Assembly: GCA_023446155.1 (NCBI GenBank)
Contig: JAEXIT010000004.1
Span: 310,001-374,000, forward strand
Direction of reading: 5' to 3'
DNA from: Bacteroidota bacterium
GTDB lineage: Bacteria; Bacteroidota; Bacteroidia; Flavobacteriales; Flavobacteriaceae
Length of the DNA stretch: 64,000 nucleotides
Below the pieces are notes generated by a model. It ran no database searches. It was not told the DNA's origin and was given only the letters and a program-made list of their open reading frames with translations. Positions 1-7,876 of the stretch are shown piece by piece (within the stretch, counting starts at the first letter, position 1; the number at the start of each line of letters is the position of its first letter). The position numbers and the translations under genes were made by a program.

Positions 1-405
1 GTTGGCTTTTTCGGGTACTACGAGTTGTAATAATTCGTACCGATCGGTTAGCTCGGAAGCATCGATCCGGAAAAGAAGCGGAAACATGGCGGGGTAAAAT
101 CGAATACCAATATAATGGAATGTTGTCCCTATTGGAAATTCGGTGTGATTGGCACTAAATCCAGAGACATACGCTTCCGATGGATCATCGAGTTCAAAAT
201 AAACATCCATACAACCGTCTGCTACCACCCGATAGCTAAATGCATCCTCGAGTTTACGATGGGTTTTTAATTCCCAGTAACAGTAGATATAGGACGAAAG
301 GCGTATATCAGGCGGGAATTCCCGATAGCTTATGGAGCCATCTGCCTGTCTAACAGTTGGCTGTAAAGGGGTATAGGTGTTTTGTAGAAAATTATTTTTA
401 GCCAT
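1..405 (-). CDS. AraC-family transcriptional regulator, N-terminal part (truncated by window edge)
   Basis: An open frame runs from an ATG at 405 down to base 1 without a stop, giving 135 residues. The segment around YIYCYWEL (39-46) followed by RVVADGCMDVYFEL (59-72) and a region ending in IGIRFYPAMFPLLF is typical of the ligand-sensing N-terminal domain (DUF6597-like) of Bacteroidota AraC regulators. The DNA-binding C-terminal helix-turn-helix lies outside the window. It is divergent from the deformylase-like gene at 489, with an 83-bp shared upstream region, so it may control that gene or itself. The family call rests on the N-terminal domain only. Confidence 0.7.
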   Translation of the reverse strand, partial: MAKNNFLQNTYTPLQPTVRQADGSISYREFPPDIRLSSYIYCYWELKTHRKLEDAFSYRVVADGCMDVYFELDDPSEAYVSGFSANHTEFPIGTTFHYIGIRFYPAMFPLLFRIDASELTDRYELLQLVVPEKAN

Positions 406-488
406 AGGTATTGTAATTTTACAGAATCCGACTAATTTTAGACCGGATAACTTACCCGCTCCGTAAAAATAATGTCTTAATTTTAGAA

Positions 489-1136
489 ATGAAAAAAATA
501 TACCTATTGTTGTTTACTTTTGTTGGTATGACTTCTATGGCACAACATTTTACAAAAGAAGAAAAAACGCGTATCCACTCCGGTGACCCTAAACAGAAGA
601 TGAAGGTCATTCAGATTACGGAACCTTCGGAGTTACTCATTTTACAATCGGTATCAAAAGACATAAATCCCAACGAAAACGATTTAACGGTACTACTGGA
701 ACGGATGTATCTGGCTGTTACCGATCCGGAAGAGGGTGGGGTAGGAATCGCAGCGCCTCAGGTTGGAATTAACCGAAATGTGATCTGGGTACAGCGATTT
801 GATAAAAGCGGAGAACCCTTTGAGGCCTATATCAATCCGGTGATTACCTGGCGTTCCAAATTACTGAGAAAAGGAAATGAAGGCTGTTTGTCGATTCCGG
901 ACCGAAGTGGGGAGGTGTACCGCAATTATACGATCCGATTAACCTATCAGGATGTAAAAGGAGTAAAGCAGGAAGAAATTATCGAAGGTTTTACAGCGGT
1001 GATTTTTCAGCACGAAACCGATCACCTGAACGGTATTTTGTTTACCGACCGACTGGAAGAACAAAAAAAGAATACCTATCACAGCATAAATAATGAGACC
1101 TCGTTATATTTAGAAGACCGTTTAAAACGCCAGTAA
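489..1136 (+). CDS. Peptide deformylase-like protein with signal peptide
   Basis: This 215-residue protein carries all three deformylase motifs: GVGIAAPQVG (84-93), EGCLSIP (131-137, metal ligand C133) and QHETDHLNG (174-182, metal ligands H175 and H179, catalytic E176). Deformylases remove the formyl group from the initiator methionine of new proteins in the cytoplasm. Unusually, this one starts with a Sec-type leader (residues 1-19: lysines, a hydrophobic core, then SMAQ), and about 65 extra residues precede the catalytic core. It is therefore probably exported and may not be the housekeeping enzyme. The VOC gene starts 2 bp downstream, suggesting co-transcription. The fold is clear; location and substrate are inferred. 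Confidence 0.85.
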   Translation: MKKIYLLLFTFVGMTSMAQHFTKEEKTRIHSGDPKQKMKVIQITEPSELLILQSVSKDINPNENDLTVLLERMYLAVTDPEEGGVGIAAPQVGINRNVIWVQRFDKSGEPFEAYINPVITWRSKLLRKGNEGCLSIPDRSGEVYRNYTIRLTYQDVKGVKQEEIIEGFTAVIFQHETDHLNGILFTDRLEEQKKNTYHSINNETSLYLEDRLKRQ

Positions 1137-1138
1137 TT

Positions 1139-1531
1139 ATGAAAGTCAGTTTGGGAAGGGTAATTCTTTTAGTGGAAGATTACGACAAAGCATTTGATTT
1201 CTATCGCAGGAATTTTTTCTGTAAAAAACTTTACGATGCGACGATGCCAGACGGGCAACGCTATGTTCATATCGGTTTCTCCGATAATAGTACTGTTGGG
1301 TTGTGGCTGCTCAAAGCTGATGACCCCGCTCAGTCGGCACTCATAGGACACCAAACCGGCGGTCAGCCTACCATTGTGATTTATACCGATAATTGTGAAG
1401 ATCTGTATTATTATGTGAAAACAAATATGGTCGAGATTATCGAAGAACTGACGCTGACAGCCGAAAGTAAATTTTTCCATTGTAAAGATTTATACGGAAA
1501 CCGACTTACCGTTGTGGAAGTACTTCATTAG
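1139..1531 (+). CDS. VOC (glyoxalase/dioxygenase fold) family protein
   Basis: This 130-residue protein begins with a VOC-type strand and helix (GRVILLVEDYDKAFDFYRRN, residues 6-25) and ends with the typical DLYGNRLTVVEV strand, which carries a glutamate that is often a metal ligand in this fold. Length and spacing suit one VOC monomer made of two beta-alpha-beta-beta-beta modules. The superfamily covers glyoxalase I, bleomycin-resistance proteins and dioxygenases, so the substrate cannot be told. The start lies 2 bp after the stop of the deformylase-like gene, so the two are likely translated from one message. No signal peptide is visible, unlike its partner. Confidence 0.75.
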   Translation: MKVSLGRVILLVEDYDKAFDFYRRNFFCKKLYDATMPDGQRYVHIGFSDNSTVGLWLLKADDPAQSALIGHQTGGQPTIVIYTDNCEDLYYYVKTNMVEIIEELTLTAESKFFHCKDLYGNRLTVVEVLH

Positions 1532-1729
1532 GCTGTTACTTTTTTTGCGTATCGAACGTTTTATCAGCTTATGGTTAGTGAAATGTTGTATTTTTAACAG
1601 CTAACCCTTAAAATTGAAAAAAATATTTTGTAAGGTATTTTTTTATAATTTTTTTGTTAATTTTATAGTGATAACAATTTCCCTTGTACGATAAATACCT
1701 AATATCGGTAAGGCTCTAAATTCTTCACT

Positions 1730-2902
1730 ATGAATCGCAAAATTGTTAACGTATTACTAGCCAAAGTTTTATTCCTTTTTTTGCTGCCTTATAATTTGTT
1801 GGGCCAAAACGCCGACAGTCTTAAAATCGCATCAGTACCAACTCCGGTCGCTATCCCGGTAAAATACCCGCAACTTCAATTTAAAGGCCTTTTTCAGGCG
1901 CGTTATCTGGTTGGACTTACCGATAATGTCGATTTAAACGGTTTGCATCATTCCGATGGGGATGTCACGCAAAATTCCTTCGATATTAAACGAATGCGCG
2001 CACAGGTCAGAGCCAAAATATCCGAACGAACGGAAGTCGTCGCTTTGGTTAATCTGGCCGACTTTAAATCGGATCCTAAAAACAAAGTACTCGAAAATGC
2101 CTATCTGAAATATACGTTTAATAACTACTTCGCAATTACGGTTGGCCAGTTTCGTCCTTGGTTTGGTATCGAAGAGACTTATCCGGTCGATATTATCAAA
2201 TCAATGGATTTTTCGAATCAGTATTATGAATTTGGAAAAAATGGTTGGACCAGTTTTCAGATCGGTGCCTCATTAACGGGAGCTTTTGATGTTGGTAAAT
2301 TACCCATTACCTATGCTTTTTCGGTGGTTAACGGAAACGGTCGGAATCAGGAAATGGATAAAGACAACGGCAAACAATATTCGACGCGGATTGTGATGGG
2401 ATTGTCGAAAAAGAACAATGTCAACTTCGGATTAAATGCGGGACTTGGCGAGGTTTTTAAAAAAGAAGTCTACGCGTTCGGTGCCGATATCACCGCTGAT
2501 TTTCAGCTAACCGACCGTTTGTTTTTCGAAACCCAGATGGAGGCCAAACAAGCCATTAATCACAATCTCTATTTTTCACTGCCAGTAGACGAACGCACAC
2601 CATATATCAGTAATTACCAGATACGGGGTTTCTATTTTCTGCCCAATCTGCGGTATGAAATCAAATATAAAAAACTCAGTGCTATCGAATTTTCCTGCCG
2701 CTATGAATATATGGACTCCAATTTCCGAATCAATTCCAATATACGCCAGACACTCGTGCCCATGCTCGGATTTGAATTCCTGAAAGATTATGGCGCCCGG
2801 ATTCAGTTGGGATTGCAAATCGACCGTTACAAGCATACGATAGACGATACGACTACGCATAACAATAACCTGTTATTGCTACAAGTACAAAGCCGTCTTT
2901 AA
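1730..2902 (+). CDS. Outer-membrane porin, phosphate-selective porin O/P type
   Basis: This 390-residue protein has a Sec leader (to about LLGQ, residue 26), then alternating amphipathic strands typical of a beta barrel: FKGLFQARYLVGL near 51-63, MRAQVRAKISERTEVVALVN, and a YLKYTFNNYFAITVGQFRPWFGIEE segment characteristic of the Porin O/P family, which also includes Bacteroidota porins unrelated to phosphate. It lies 26 bp upstream of a dicarboxylate transporter and the succinate dehydrogenase genes, so it probably lets C4-dicarboxylates or similar anions cross the outer membrane for that pathway. That substrate is inferred from context only. About 200 bp of AT-rich non-coding DNA precede it and probably hold the operon promoter. 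Confidence 0.8.
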   Translation: MNRKIVNVLLAKVLFLFLLPYNLLGQNADSLKIASVPTPVAIPVKYPQLQFKGLFQARYLVGLTDNVDLNGLHHSDGDVTQNSFDIKRMRAQVRAKISERTEVVALVNLADFKSDPKNKVLENAYLKYTFNNYFAITVGQFRPWFGIEETYPVDIIKSMDFSNQYYEFGKNGWTSFQIGASLTGAFDVGKLPITYAFSVVNGNGRNQEMDKDNGKQYSTRIVMGLSKKNNVNFGLNAGLGEVFKKEVYAFGADITADFQLTDRLFFETQMEAKQAINHNLYFSLPVDERTPYISNYQIRGFYFLPNLRYEIKYKKLSAIEFSCRYEYMDSNFRINSNIRQTLVPMLGFEFLKDYGARIQLGLQIDRYKHTIDDTTTHNNNLLLLQVQSRL

Positions 2903-2928
2903 AAAATACTAACCAAAAACTGTTCCGT

Positions 2929-4359
2929 ATGAAAGAAGTTAACATTACCAGAGTAGCGATTACTTTGGTTGTTGGAATCGCGTTATGGCTTATTCCACAA
3001 CCGGAAGGGGTAAGCCCGGAAGCCTGGCACCTGTTTGCCATTTTCGTAGCCACAATTTTAGGAATCATCCTAAAAGCGGCTCCTATGGGAACGATGTGTA
3101 TGATTGCTATCGGAATCACGGCCGCGTCGCAGGTATTGGCACCGGGCGAAGCCGGTAAATCGGTCACATTGGCACTGCGAGGATTTGGAGATAAAGTAAT
3201 CTGGCTGATCGGGATTTCGTTTTTTATTGCCCGCGGGTTTATTAAAACCGGATTGGGTAACCGAATCGCCTTTTTGTTTATCCGCATATTCGGAAAAAGT
3301 TCCCTCGGACTGGCCTATGGATTGGGATTGGCCGATTTGTGTCTGGCACCGGCAATTCCAAGTAATACGGCACGTGGTGGTGGGATCATCTATCCGATTA
3401 TGAAATCGATGGCGATTAGTTTTGGTTCCGAACCCGATAAACCGGAAACGCATCGCAAACTGGGATCTTACCTAACGCTGAACAGTTATAATATGAACCT
3501 GATCGCGTCGTCGATGTTTCTAACCGGGACGGCGAGTAATCCGATGTGTCAGAAGTTTGCGGCCGATTTAGGGATTAAAATTTCCTGGATGTCGTGGGCT
3601 ATTGCGGCGATTATCCCCGGATTGGTTTCGTTTTTCGTAATTCCGTTTGTACTGTATAAATTATATCCGCCGGAAGTAAAGAAAACAGGCGATGCACCAC
3701 AAATGGCAACCCAAAAACTCAAGGAAATGGGACCGGTTACCCGTAATGAATGGCTGATGTTACTGGCCTTTTTTATCCTGTTGTTTTTATGGATCACCGG
3801 AGATTTGTTTTCAATTGATGCGACAACAACGGCTTTTATAGGTTTGATCATGTTATTGCTAACGTCGGTGTTGACCTGGGAGGATATTAAATCCGAAAAA
3901 GGAGCCTGGGATACGATTGTCTGGTTTTCGGTTTTGGTGATGATGGCCAGTTCGCTAAATGAGTTGGGTTTTATCGGATGGTTTAGTAATCTGGTAAAAG
4001 TGCAGATTGGCGATTTAAGCTGGCAGATAGCCTTTCCGGTAATCATTCTGGTCTATTTCTTTAGTCATTACCTGTTCGCCAGTGCTACGGCGCATGTGGC
4101 GGCGATGTATGCCGCATTGTTGGGTGTTGGCGTTTCACTGGGAATTCCAGGGCTTTTACTGGCTTTTATGTTGGGTTTTATCGGTTCGTTATACGGTACC
4201 CTAACGCATTATGGTCACGGGCCGGCACCGGTATTCTTCGGAAGCGGTTATGTCGATTTAAAAAACTGGTGGCTCCGCGGACTGGAAACCGGTTTGATTT
4301 TACTACTCATCTATATGACTATAGGCGGATTATGGATGAAAATTATCGGTTACTATTAA
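2929..4359 (+). CDS. DASS-family (SLC13/CitT-like) dicarboxylate transporter
   Basis: This 476-residue, highly hydrophobic protein has about 12 predicted membrane segments. It reads like the CitT/plant 2-oxoglutarate-malate translocator branch of the divalent anion:Na+ symporter family. The two helical-hairpin signature regions are visible: APAIPSNTARGGGIIYPI near residues 141-158, with the SNT motif that binds substrate carboxylate, and SATAHVAAMYAALLGVG near 385-401. It would move succinate, malate, fumarate or 2-oxoglutarate across the inner membrane. It sits between an outer-membrane porin and sdhC (15 bp downstream), forming a take-up-and-oxidise unit. Symport versus antiport cannot be decided. 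Confidence 0.85.
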   Translation: MKEVNITRVAITLVVGIALWLIPQPEGVSPEAWHLFAIFVATILGIILKAAPMGTMCMIAIGITAASQVLAPGEAGKSVTLALRGFGDKVIWLIGISFFIARGFIKTGLGNRIAFLFIRIFGKSSLGLAYGLGLADLCLAPAIPSNTARGGGIIYPIMKSMAISFGSEPDKPETHRKLGSYLTLNSYNMNLIASSMFLTGTASNPMCQKFAADLGIKISWMSWAIAAIIPGLVSFFVIPFVLYKLYPPEVKKTGDAPQMATQKLKEMGPVTRNEWLMLLAFFILLFLWITGDLFSIDATTTAFIGLIMLLLTSVLTWEDIKSEKGAWDTIVWFSVLVMMASSLNELGFIGWFSNLVKVQIGDLSWQIAFPVIILVYFFSHYLFASATAHVAAMYAALLGVGVSLGIPGLLLAFMLGFIGSLYGTLTHYGHGPAPVFFGSGYVDLKNWWLRGLETGLILLLIYMTIGGLWMKIIGYY

Positions 4360-4374
4360 TTAAAATAATATAGC

Positions 4375-5031
4375 ATGCAATCACTTACAAGAAAAATTTT
4401 TATGTGCCTGACGGGGCTGTTTTTGTGTTTCTTCCTGATCATCCATCTTTTGGGAAACCTGCAATTGTTCCTGCCGGCAGAAAAAGCACAATTACAGTTT
4501 AACGCCTATTCGCATTTTTTATCGGGAAATCTGTTTATCAAAATGGTTTCGTATGTTTTGTACGCCTCGATTATACTCCATGCGCTGTACGCGCTGCTGA
4601 TTACGATGAAAAACAAACAGTCGGGCGGAACGTACCAAGCCGATAACCGCGGAAGAGCGAGTAAATGGTACAGCCGGAATATGGGGGTGTTGGGAACGGT
4701 TTTATTGCTTTTTCTGATCATTCATTTTAAAAATTTTTGGTACGAATACAAATTCGGAGCCTTACCCATGGATGCCAATGGAAATAAAGATTTGTATACG
4801 CTAGTGGTAACGACCTATCAGGAAGGATGGTATGTCGTGATTTATGTCGTATCGATGATTGCATTGGGTTACCATTTGTTACATGGTTTTTTCAGTGCCA
4901 TCCGAACGTTGGGTGTGTTTCATCCGAAGTTTGTGCGATGGGTTCGCTATTTCGGAATTGGCTATTCGCTGATGATCAGTCTTGGATTTGCCATTATTCC
5001 GGTGTATGTCTACTTTCTAAATGCTAAATAA
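4375..5031 (+). CDS. sdhC: Succinate dehydrogenase/fumarate reductase cytochrome b subunit
   Basis: This 218-residue membrane subunit has five predicted transmembrane helices and matches the di-heme b558-type subunit that anchors SdhAB and exchanges electrons with menaquinone in Bacteroidota and Bacillus-like enzymes. Candidate heme-ligating histidines lie in helices: IIHLLGNLQLF near 22-32, IILHALYALL, FLIIHFKNFW and ALGYHLLHGFF near 163-173. sdhA begins 12 bp downstream and sdhB follows, giving the usual C-A-B order. Assembled at the inner membrane, the complex can run as succinate oxidase or fumarate reductase; direction cannot be read from sequence. Confidence 0.92.
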   Translation: MQSLTRKIFMCLTGLFLCFFLIIHLLGNLQLFLPAEKAQLQFNAYSHFLSGNLFIKMVSYVLYASIILHALYALLITMKNKQSGGTYQADNRGRASKWYSRNMGVLGTVLLLFLIIHFKNFWYEYKFGALPMDANGNKDLYTLVVTTYQEGWYVVIYVVSMIALGYHLLHGFFSAIRTLGVFHPKFVRWVRYFGIGYSLMISLGFAIIPVYVYFLNAK

Positions 5032-5043
5032 AATCGATGGGAT

Positions 5044-6960
5044 ATGAATATGGATGCTAAAATACCGGGAGGGCCACTCGAAGAAAAATGGTCCAATTAT
5101 AAAAAGAATGCCAAACTCGTCAATCCAGCGAACCGAAAAAAGATCGATGTAATTGTGGTTGGAACCGGATTGGCGGGAAGTTCTATCGCCGCTTCGTTAG
5201 GTGAAATGGGGTATAACGTTAAATCATTTTGTTTTCAGGATAGTGCCCGACGTGCGCATTCTGTCGCAGCGCAGGGCGGTGTTAATGCGGCTAAAAATTA
5301 TAAAAACGATGGCGACAGTGTATATCGGATGTTTGTCGATACCTTAAAAGGAGGCGATTTCCGGGCGAGAGAAGCCAATGTATACCGGATGGCGGAGTGT
5401 TCGTTAAATCTGATTGATCAGGCGGTGGCACAAGGCGTACCGTTTGGTCGGGAATATGGCGGTTACCTGAACAATCGTTCGTTTGGCGGCGTACAAGTGA
5501 GTCGGACGTTTTATGCCCGCGGTCAAACCGGGCAGCAGTTACTAATTGGAGCCTATCAGGCGTTGATGCGCCAGGTGCATAAAAAAACGGTGCAATTGTT
5601 TACGCGACATGAAATGCTCGATTTGGTGGTAATCGACGGAAAGGCGAGGGGGATTATTGTACGAAACCTCGACACCGGTGAAATCGAAAGACATGCGGCA
5701 CATGCGGTGGTGCTGGCTACCGGCGGATTTGGTAAGATTTATTATTTGTCGACCCTGGCAATGGGATGTAACGGTTCGGCGATTTGGAGGGCGCATAAAA
5801 AAGGTGCTTTGATGGCGAGTCCGAGTTGGACGCAAATTCATCCGACCTCATTACCGCAATCGGGCGATTACCAATCGAAGCTTACGTTAATGTCGGAATC
5901 CCTGCGAAACGACGGTCGGATTTGGGTGCCGTTACAAGAAAACGAACAACGCGAGGCCAATGCTATTCCCGAGGAAGAACGCGATTACTATCTGGAACGC
6001 CGTTATCCGGCTTTTGGAAATCTGGCGCCAAGGGATATTTCGTCCCGCGCGGCCAAAGAGCGGATCGATGCCGGATTTGGCGTAGGCGCGCTTAAAAATG
6101 CCGTTTATCTGGATTTTTCCAAGGCAATCCGGGAACAAGGTGTGGCTAAGATCAAAGAAAAATACGGTAACCTATTCGATATGTATCGGAAAATTACGGG
6201 GATTGATGCCTATAAAGAACCGATGATGATTTCGCCGGCAGCACATTTTTCTATGGGCGGATTATGGGTCGATTATGAACTGATGACGACCATTCCGGGA
6301 CTTTTTGCATTGGGCGAAGCCAATTTTGCCGATCACGGTGCCAACCGATTGGGGGCGAATTCCTTATTACAAGCTTCAGTCGACGGGTATTTTATTGCGC
6401 CGTATACGATGGCCAATTATCTTTCGGGTGAAATTCATACCGGGAAAATTCCAACGGAGCATCCGGCTTTTGACGAAGCCGAAAAGCAGGTAAAAGAACA
6501 ATTGGATCGCTTTATCCATTCCAAAGGAACGAAAACAGTGGATTATTATCATAAGACATTAGGGAAACTGTTGTATGACTATTGCGGACTTTCACGTAAT
6601 GAGCCCGGTTTACAATTTGCTATTGCCGAAATCAAAAAATTGCGGAAAGAGTTCTACGAAAATGTCCACATTCCGGGAACAGTTGACTCGATGAATGCCG
6701 AACTGGAAAAAGCCGGCCGCGTAGCCGATTATCTGGAAATTGGCGAATTGATGTGTTACGACGCTTTAACGCGTAACGAATCCTGTGGGGCGCATTTCCG
6801 CGAAGAATACCAGACACCCGACGGTGAAGCCATGCGGAATGATGCCGAATTTCAGTTTATTTCCGCTTGGGAATGGACCGGAAAAGATAACAAACCCACG
6901 TTGCACAAAGAGCCTTTGGTATTCGAAAATGTAAAACCGATAGTGAGAAGCTACAAATAA
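5044..6960 (+). CDS. sdhA: Succinate dehydrogenase/fumarate reductase flavoprotein subunit
   Basis: This 638-residue flavoprotein carries the FAD dinucleotide motif GTGLAG (40-45), the covalent-FAD histidine in ARRAHSVAAQGG (H72), an active-site HFSMGGLWVD segment near 402-411 and the catalytic arginine region LAPRDISSRA near 328-337. It oxidises succinate to fumarate or the reverse and passes electrons to SdhB. Length and motifs suit the SdhA/FrdA family of b558-type complexes. The start MNMDAKIPGG is favoured because it leaves 12 bp after sdhC. I see no truncation or frameshift. Confidence 0.95.
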   Translation: MNMDAKIPGGPLEEKWSNYKKNAKLVNPANRKKIDVIVVGTGLAGSSIAASLGEMGYNVKSFCFQDSARRAHSVAAQGGVNAAKNYKNDGDSVYRMFVDTLKGGDFRAREANVYRMAECSLNLIDQAVAQGVPFGREYGGYLNNRSFGGVQVSRTFYARGQTGQQLLIGAYQALMRQVHKKTVQLFTRHEMLDLVVIDGKARGIIVRNLDTGEIERHAAHAVVLATGGFGKIYYLSTLAMGCNGSAIWRAHKKGALMASPSWTQIHPTSLPQSGDYQSKLTLMSESLRNDGRIWVPLQENEQREANAIPEEERDYYLERRYPAFGNLAPRDISSRAAKERIDAGFGVGALKNAVYLDFSKAIREQGVAKIKEKYGNLFDMYRKITGIDAYKEPMMISPAAHFSMGGLWVDYELMTTIPGLFALGEANFADHGANRLGANSLLQASVDGYFIAPYTMANYLSGEIHTGKIPTEHPAFDEAEKQVKEQLDRFIHSKGTKTVDYYHKTLGKLLYDYCGLSRNEPGLQFAIAEIKKLRKEFYENVHIPGTVDSMNAELEKAGRVADYLEIGELMCYDALTRNESCGAHFREEYQTPDGEAMRNDAEFQFISAWEWTGKDNKPTLHKEPLVFENVKPIVRSYK

Positions 6961-6975
6961 TTAAAGGGAAAAATT

Positions 6976-7722
6976 ATGAAATTACACCTGAAAATTTGGA
7001 GACAAAAAGATAAAAATACACAGGGAAAACTAGTGGATTATTGGTTGGATGACGTCAATCCGCATATGTCGTTCCTGGAAATGCTGGATACGCTTAACGA
7101 AAAACTGGTACTTTCGGATGAAATACCCGTTGAGTTTGATCACGATTGTCGGGAAGGAATCTGCGGGCAATGTGGTGTGATGATAAACGGACTGGCACAT
7201 GGTCCGCTAAAAAATACGACGACTTGTCAGTTGCATTTGCGGGAGTTTAAGGATGGGGAAACGATTGTTATCGAACCGTTTCGTTCCAAAGCTTTTCCGG
7301 TTAAAAAGGATCTGAAGGTCGATCGTGCTGCTTTCGACCGGATTATCGCCTCCGGAGGATTTGTATCGGTCAATACCGGACAAGCTCCGGAAGCGAATAG
7401 TATTCCGGTAAACCACGAAACGGCAGAATCCGCTTTCGATTCGGCCGCCTGTATCGGTTGTGGCGCTTGTGTGGCGACCTGTAAAAATGGAAGTGCCGCT
7501 TTGTTTACGTCGGCTAAGATCTCGCATATGGCGAAATTGCCACAGGGAAAAGAAGAAAGGCAACATCGGGTACTGAACATGATTCACCAAATGGATAGTG
7601 AAGATTTCGGACATTGTTCGAATACGGAAGCTTGCGAAGTGGAATGTCCGCAAAGTATATCGGTACTCAATATCGCGCAGATGAATTACGAATACAACCG
7701 GGCAAAAGTCCTGAAAAAGTAG
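6976..7722 (+). CDS. sdhB: Succinate dehydrogenase/fumarate reductase iron-sulfur subunit
   Basis: This 248-residue protein has all three cluster-binding sets of the SdhB/FrdB family. The [2Fe-2S] ligands are C58, C63, C66 and C84 (HDCREGICGQCG and TTTCQL). The ferredoxin-like CIGCGACVATCKN motif gives C159, C162, C165 and C169, and C214, C220 and C224 in CEVECPQS complete the [4Fe-4S] and [3Fe-4S] sites. It relays electrons between the flavin of SdhA and quinone at SdhC. It is the last gene of the porin-transporter-sdhCAB cluster, and a strong terminator follows 31 bp after its stop. Confidence 0.95.
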   Translation: MKLHLKIWRQKDKNTQGKLVDYWLDDVNPHMSFLEMLDTLNEKLVLSDEIPVEFDHDCREGICGQCGVMINGLAHGPLKNTTTCQLHLREFKDGETIVIEPFRSKAFPVKKDLKVDRAAFDRIIASGGFVSVNTGQAPEANSIPVNHETAESAFDSAACIGCGACVATCKNGSAALFTSAKISHMAKLPQGKEERQHRVLNMIHQMDSEDFGHCSNTEACEVECPQSISVLNIAQMNYEYNRAKVLKK

Positions 7723-7753
7723 ACGCACACTGTTATATATTTCTAAAAAGGGG

Positions 7754-7785
7754 AAAGATGGAGGTTACGGCTTCCATCTTTTTTT
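7754..7785 (+). terminator. Rho-independent terminator of the sdh cluster
   Basis: AAAGATGGA (7754-7762) pairs with TCCATCTTT (7773-7781), and the stem runs into a T tract to 7785. It lies just after sdhB and ends the operon. Confidence 0.85.
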
Positions 7786-7849
7786 AGGGTTATGATGTAG
7801 TTATGATTATTTCAAAGCTTTTTTTAACAGTTTTAGTGTTTATAAATTA

Positions 7850-7857
7850 TAAATTTG
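7850..7857 (+). promoter_or_regulatory. Putative -7 element (TAAATTTG) of the aminotransferase gene
   Basis: TAAATTTG matches the Bacteroidota housekeeping -7 consensus TAnnTTTG and lies 19 bp before the ATG at 7877. No convincing -33 TTG was found at the expected distance, so the call is moderate. Confidence 0.45.
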
Positions 7858-7876
7858 CACTTCAATAGTTTTTATA

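Noticed and set aside
2853..4046. Minus-strand frames opposite the porin and transporter genes
   Set aside because: Antisense to well-matched genes, with no recognisable domain.
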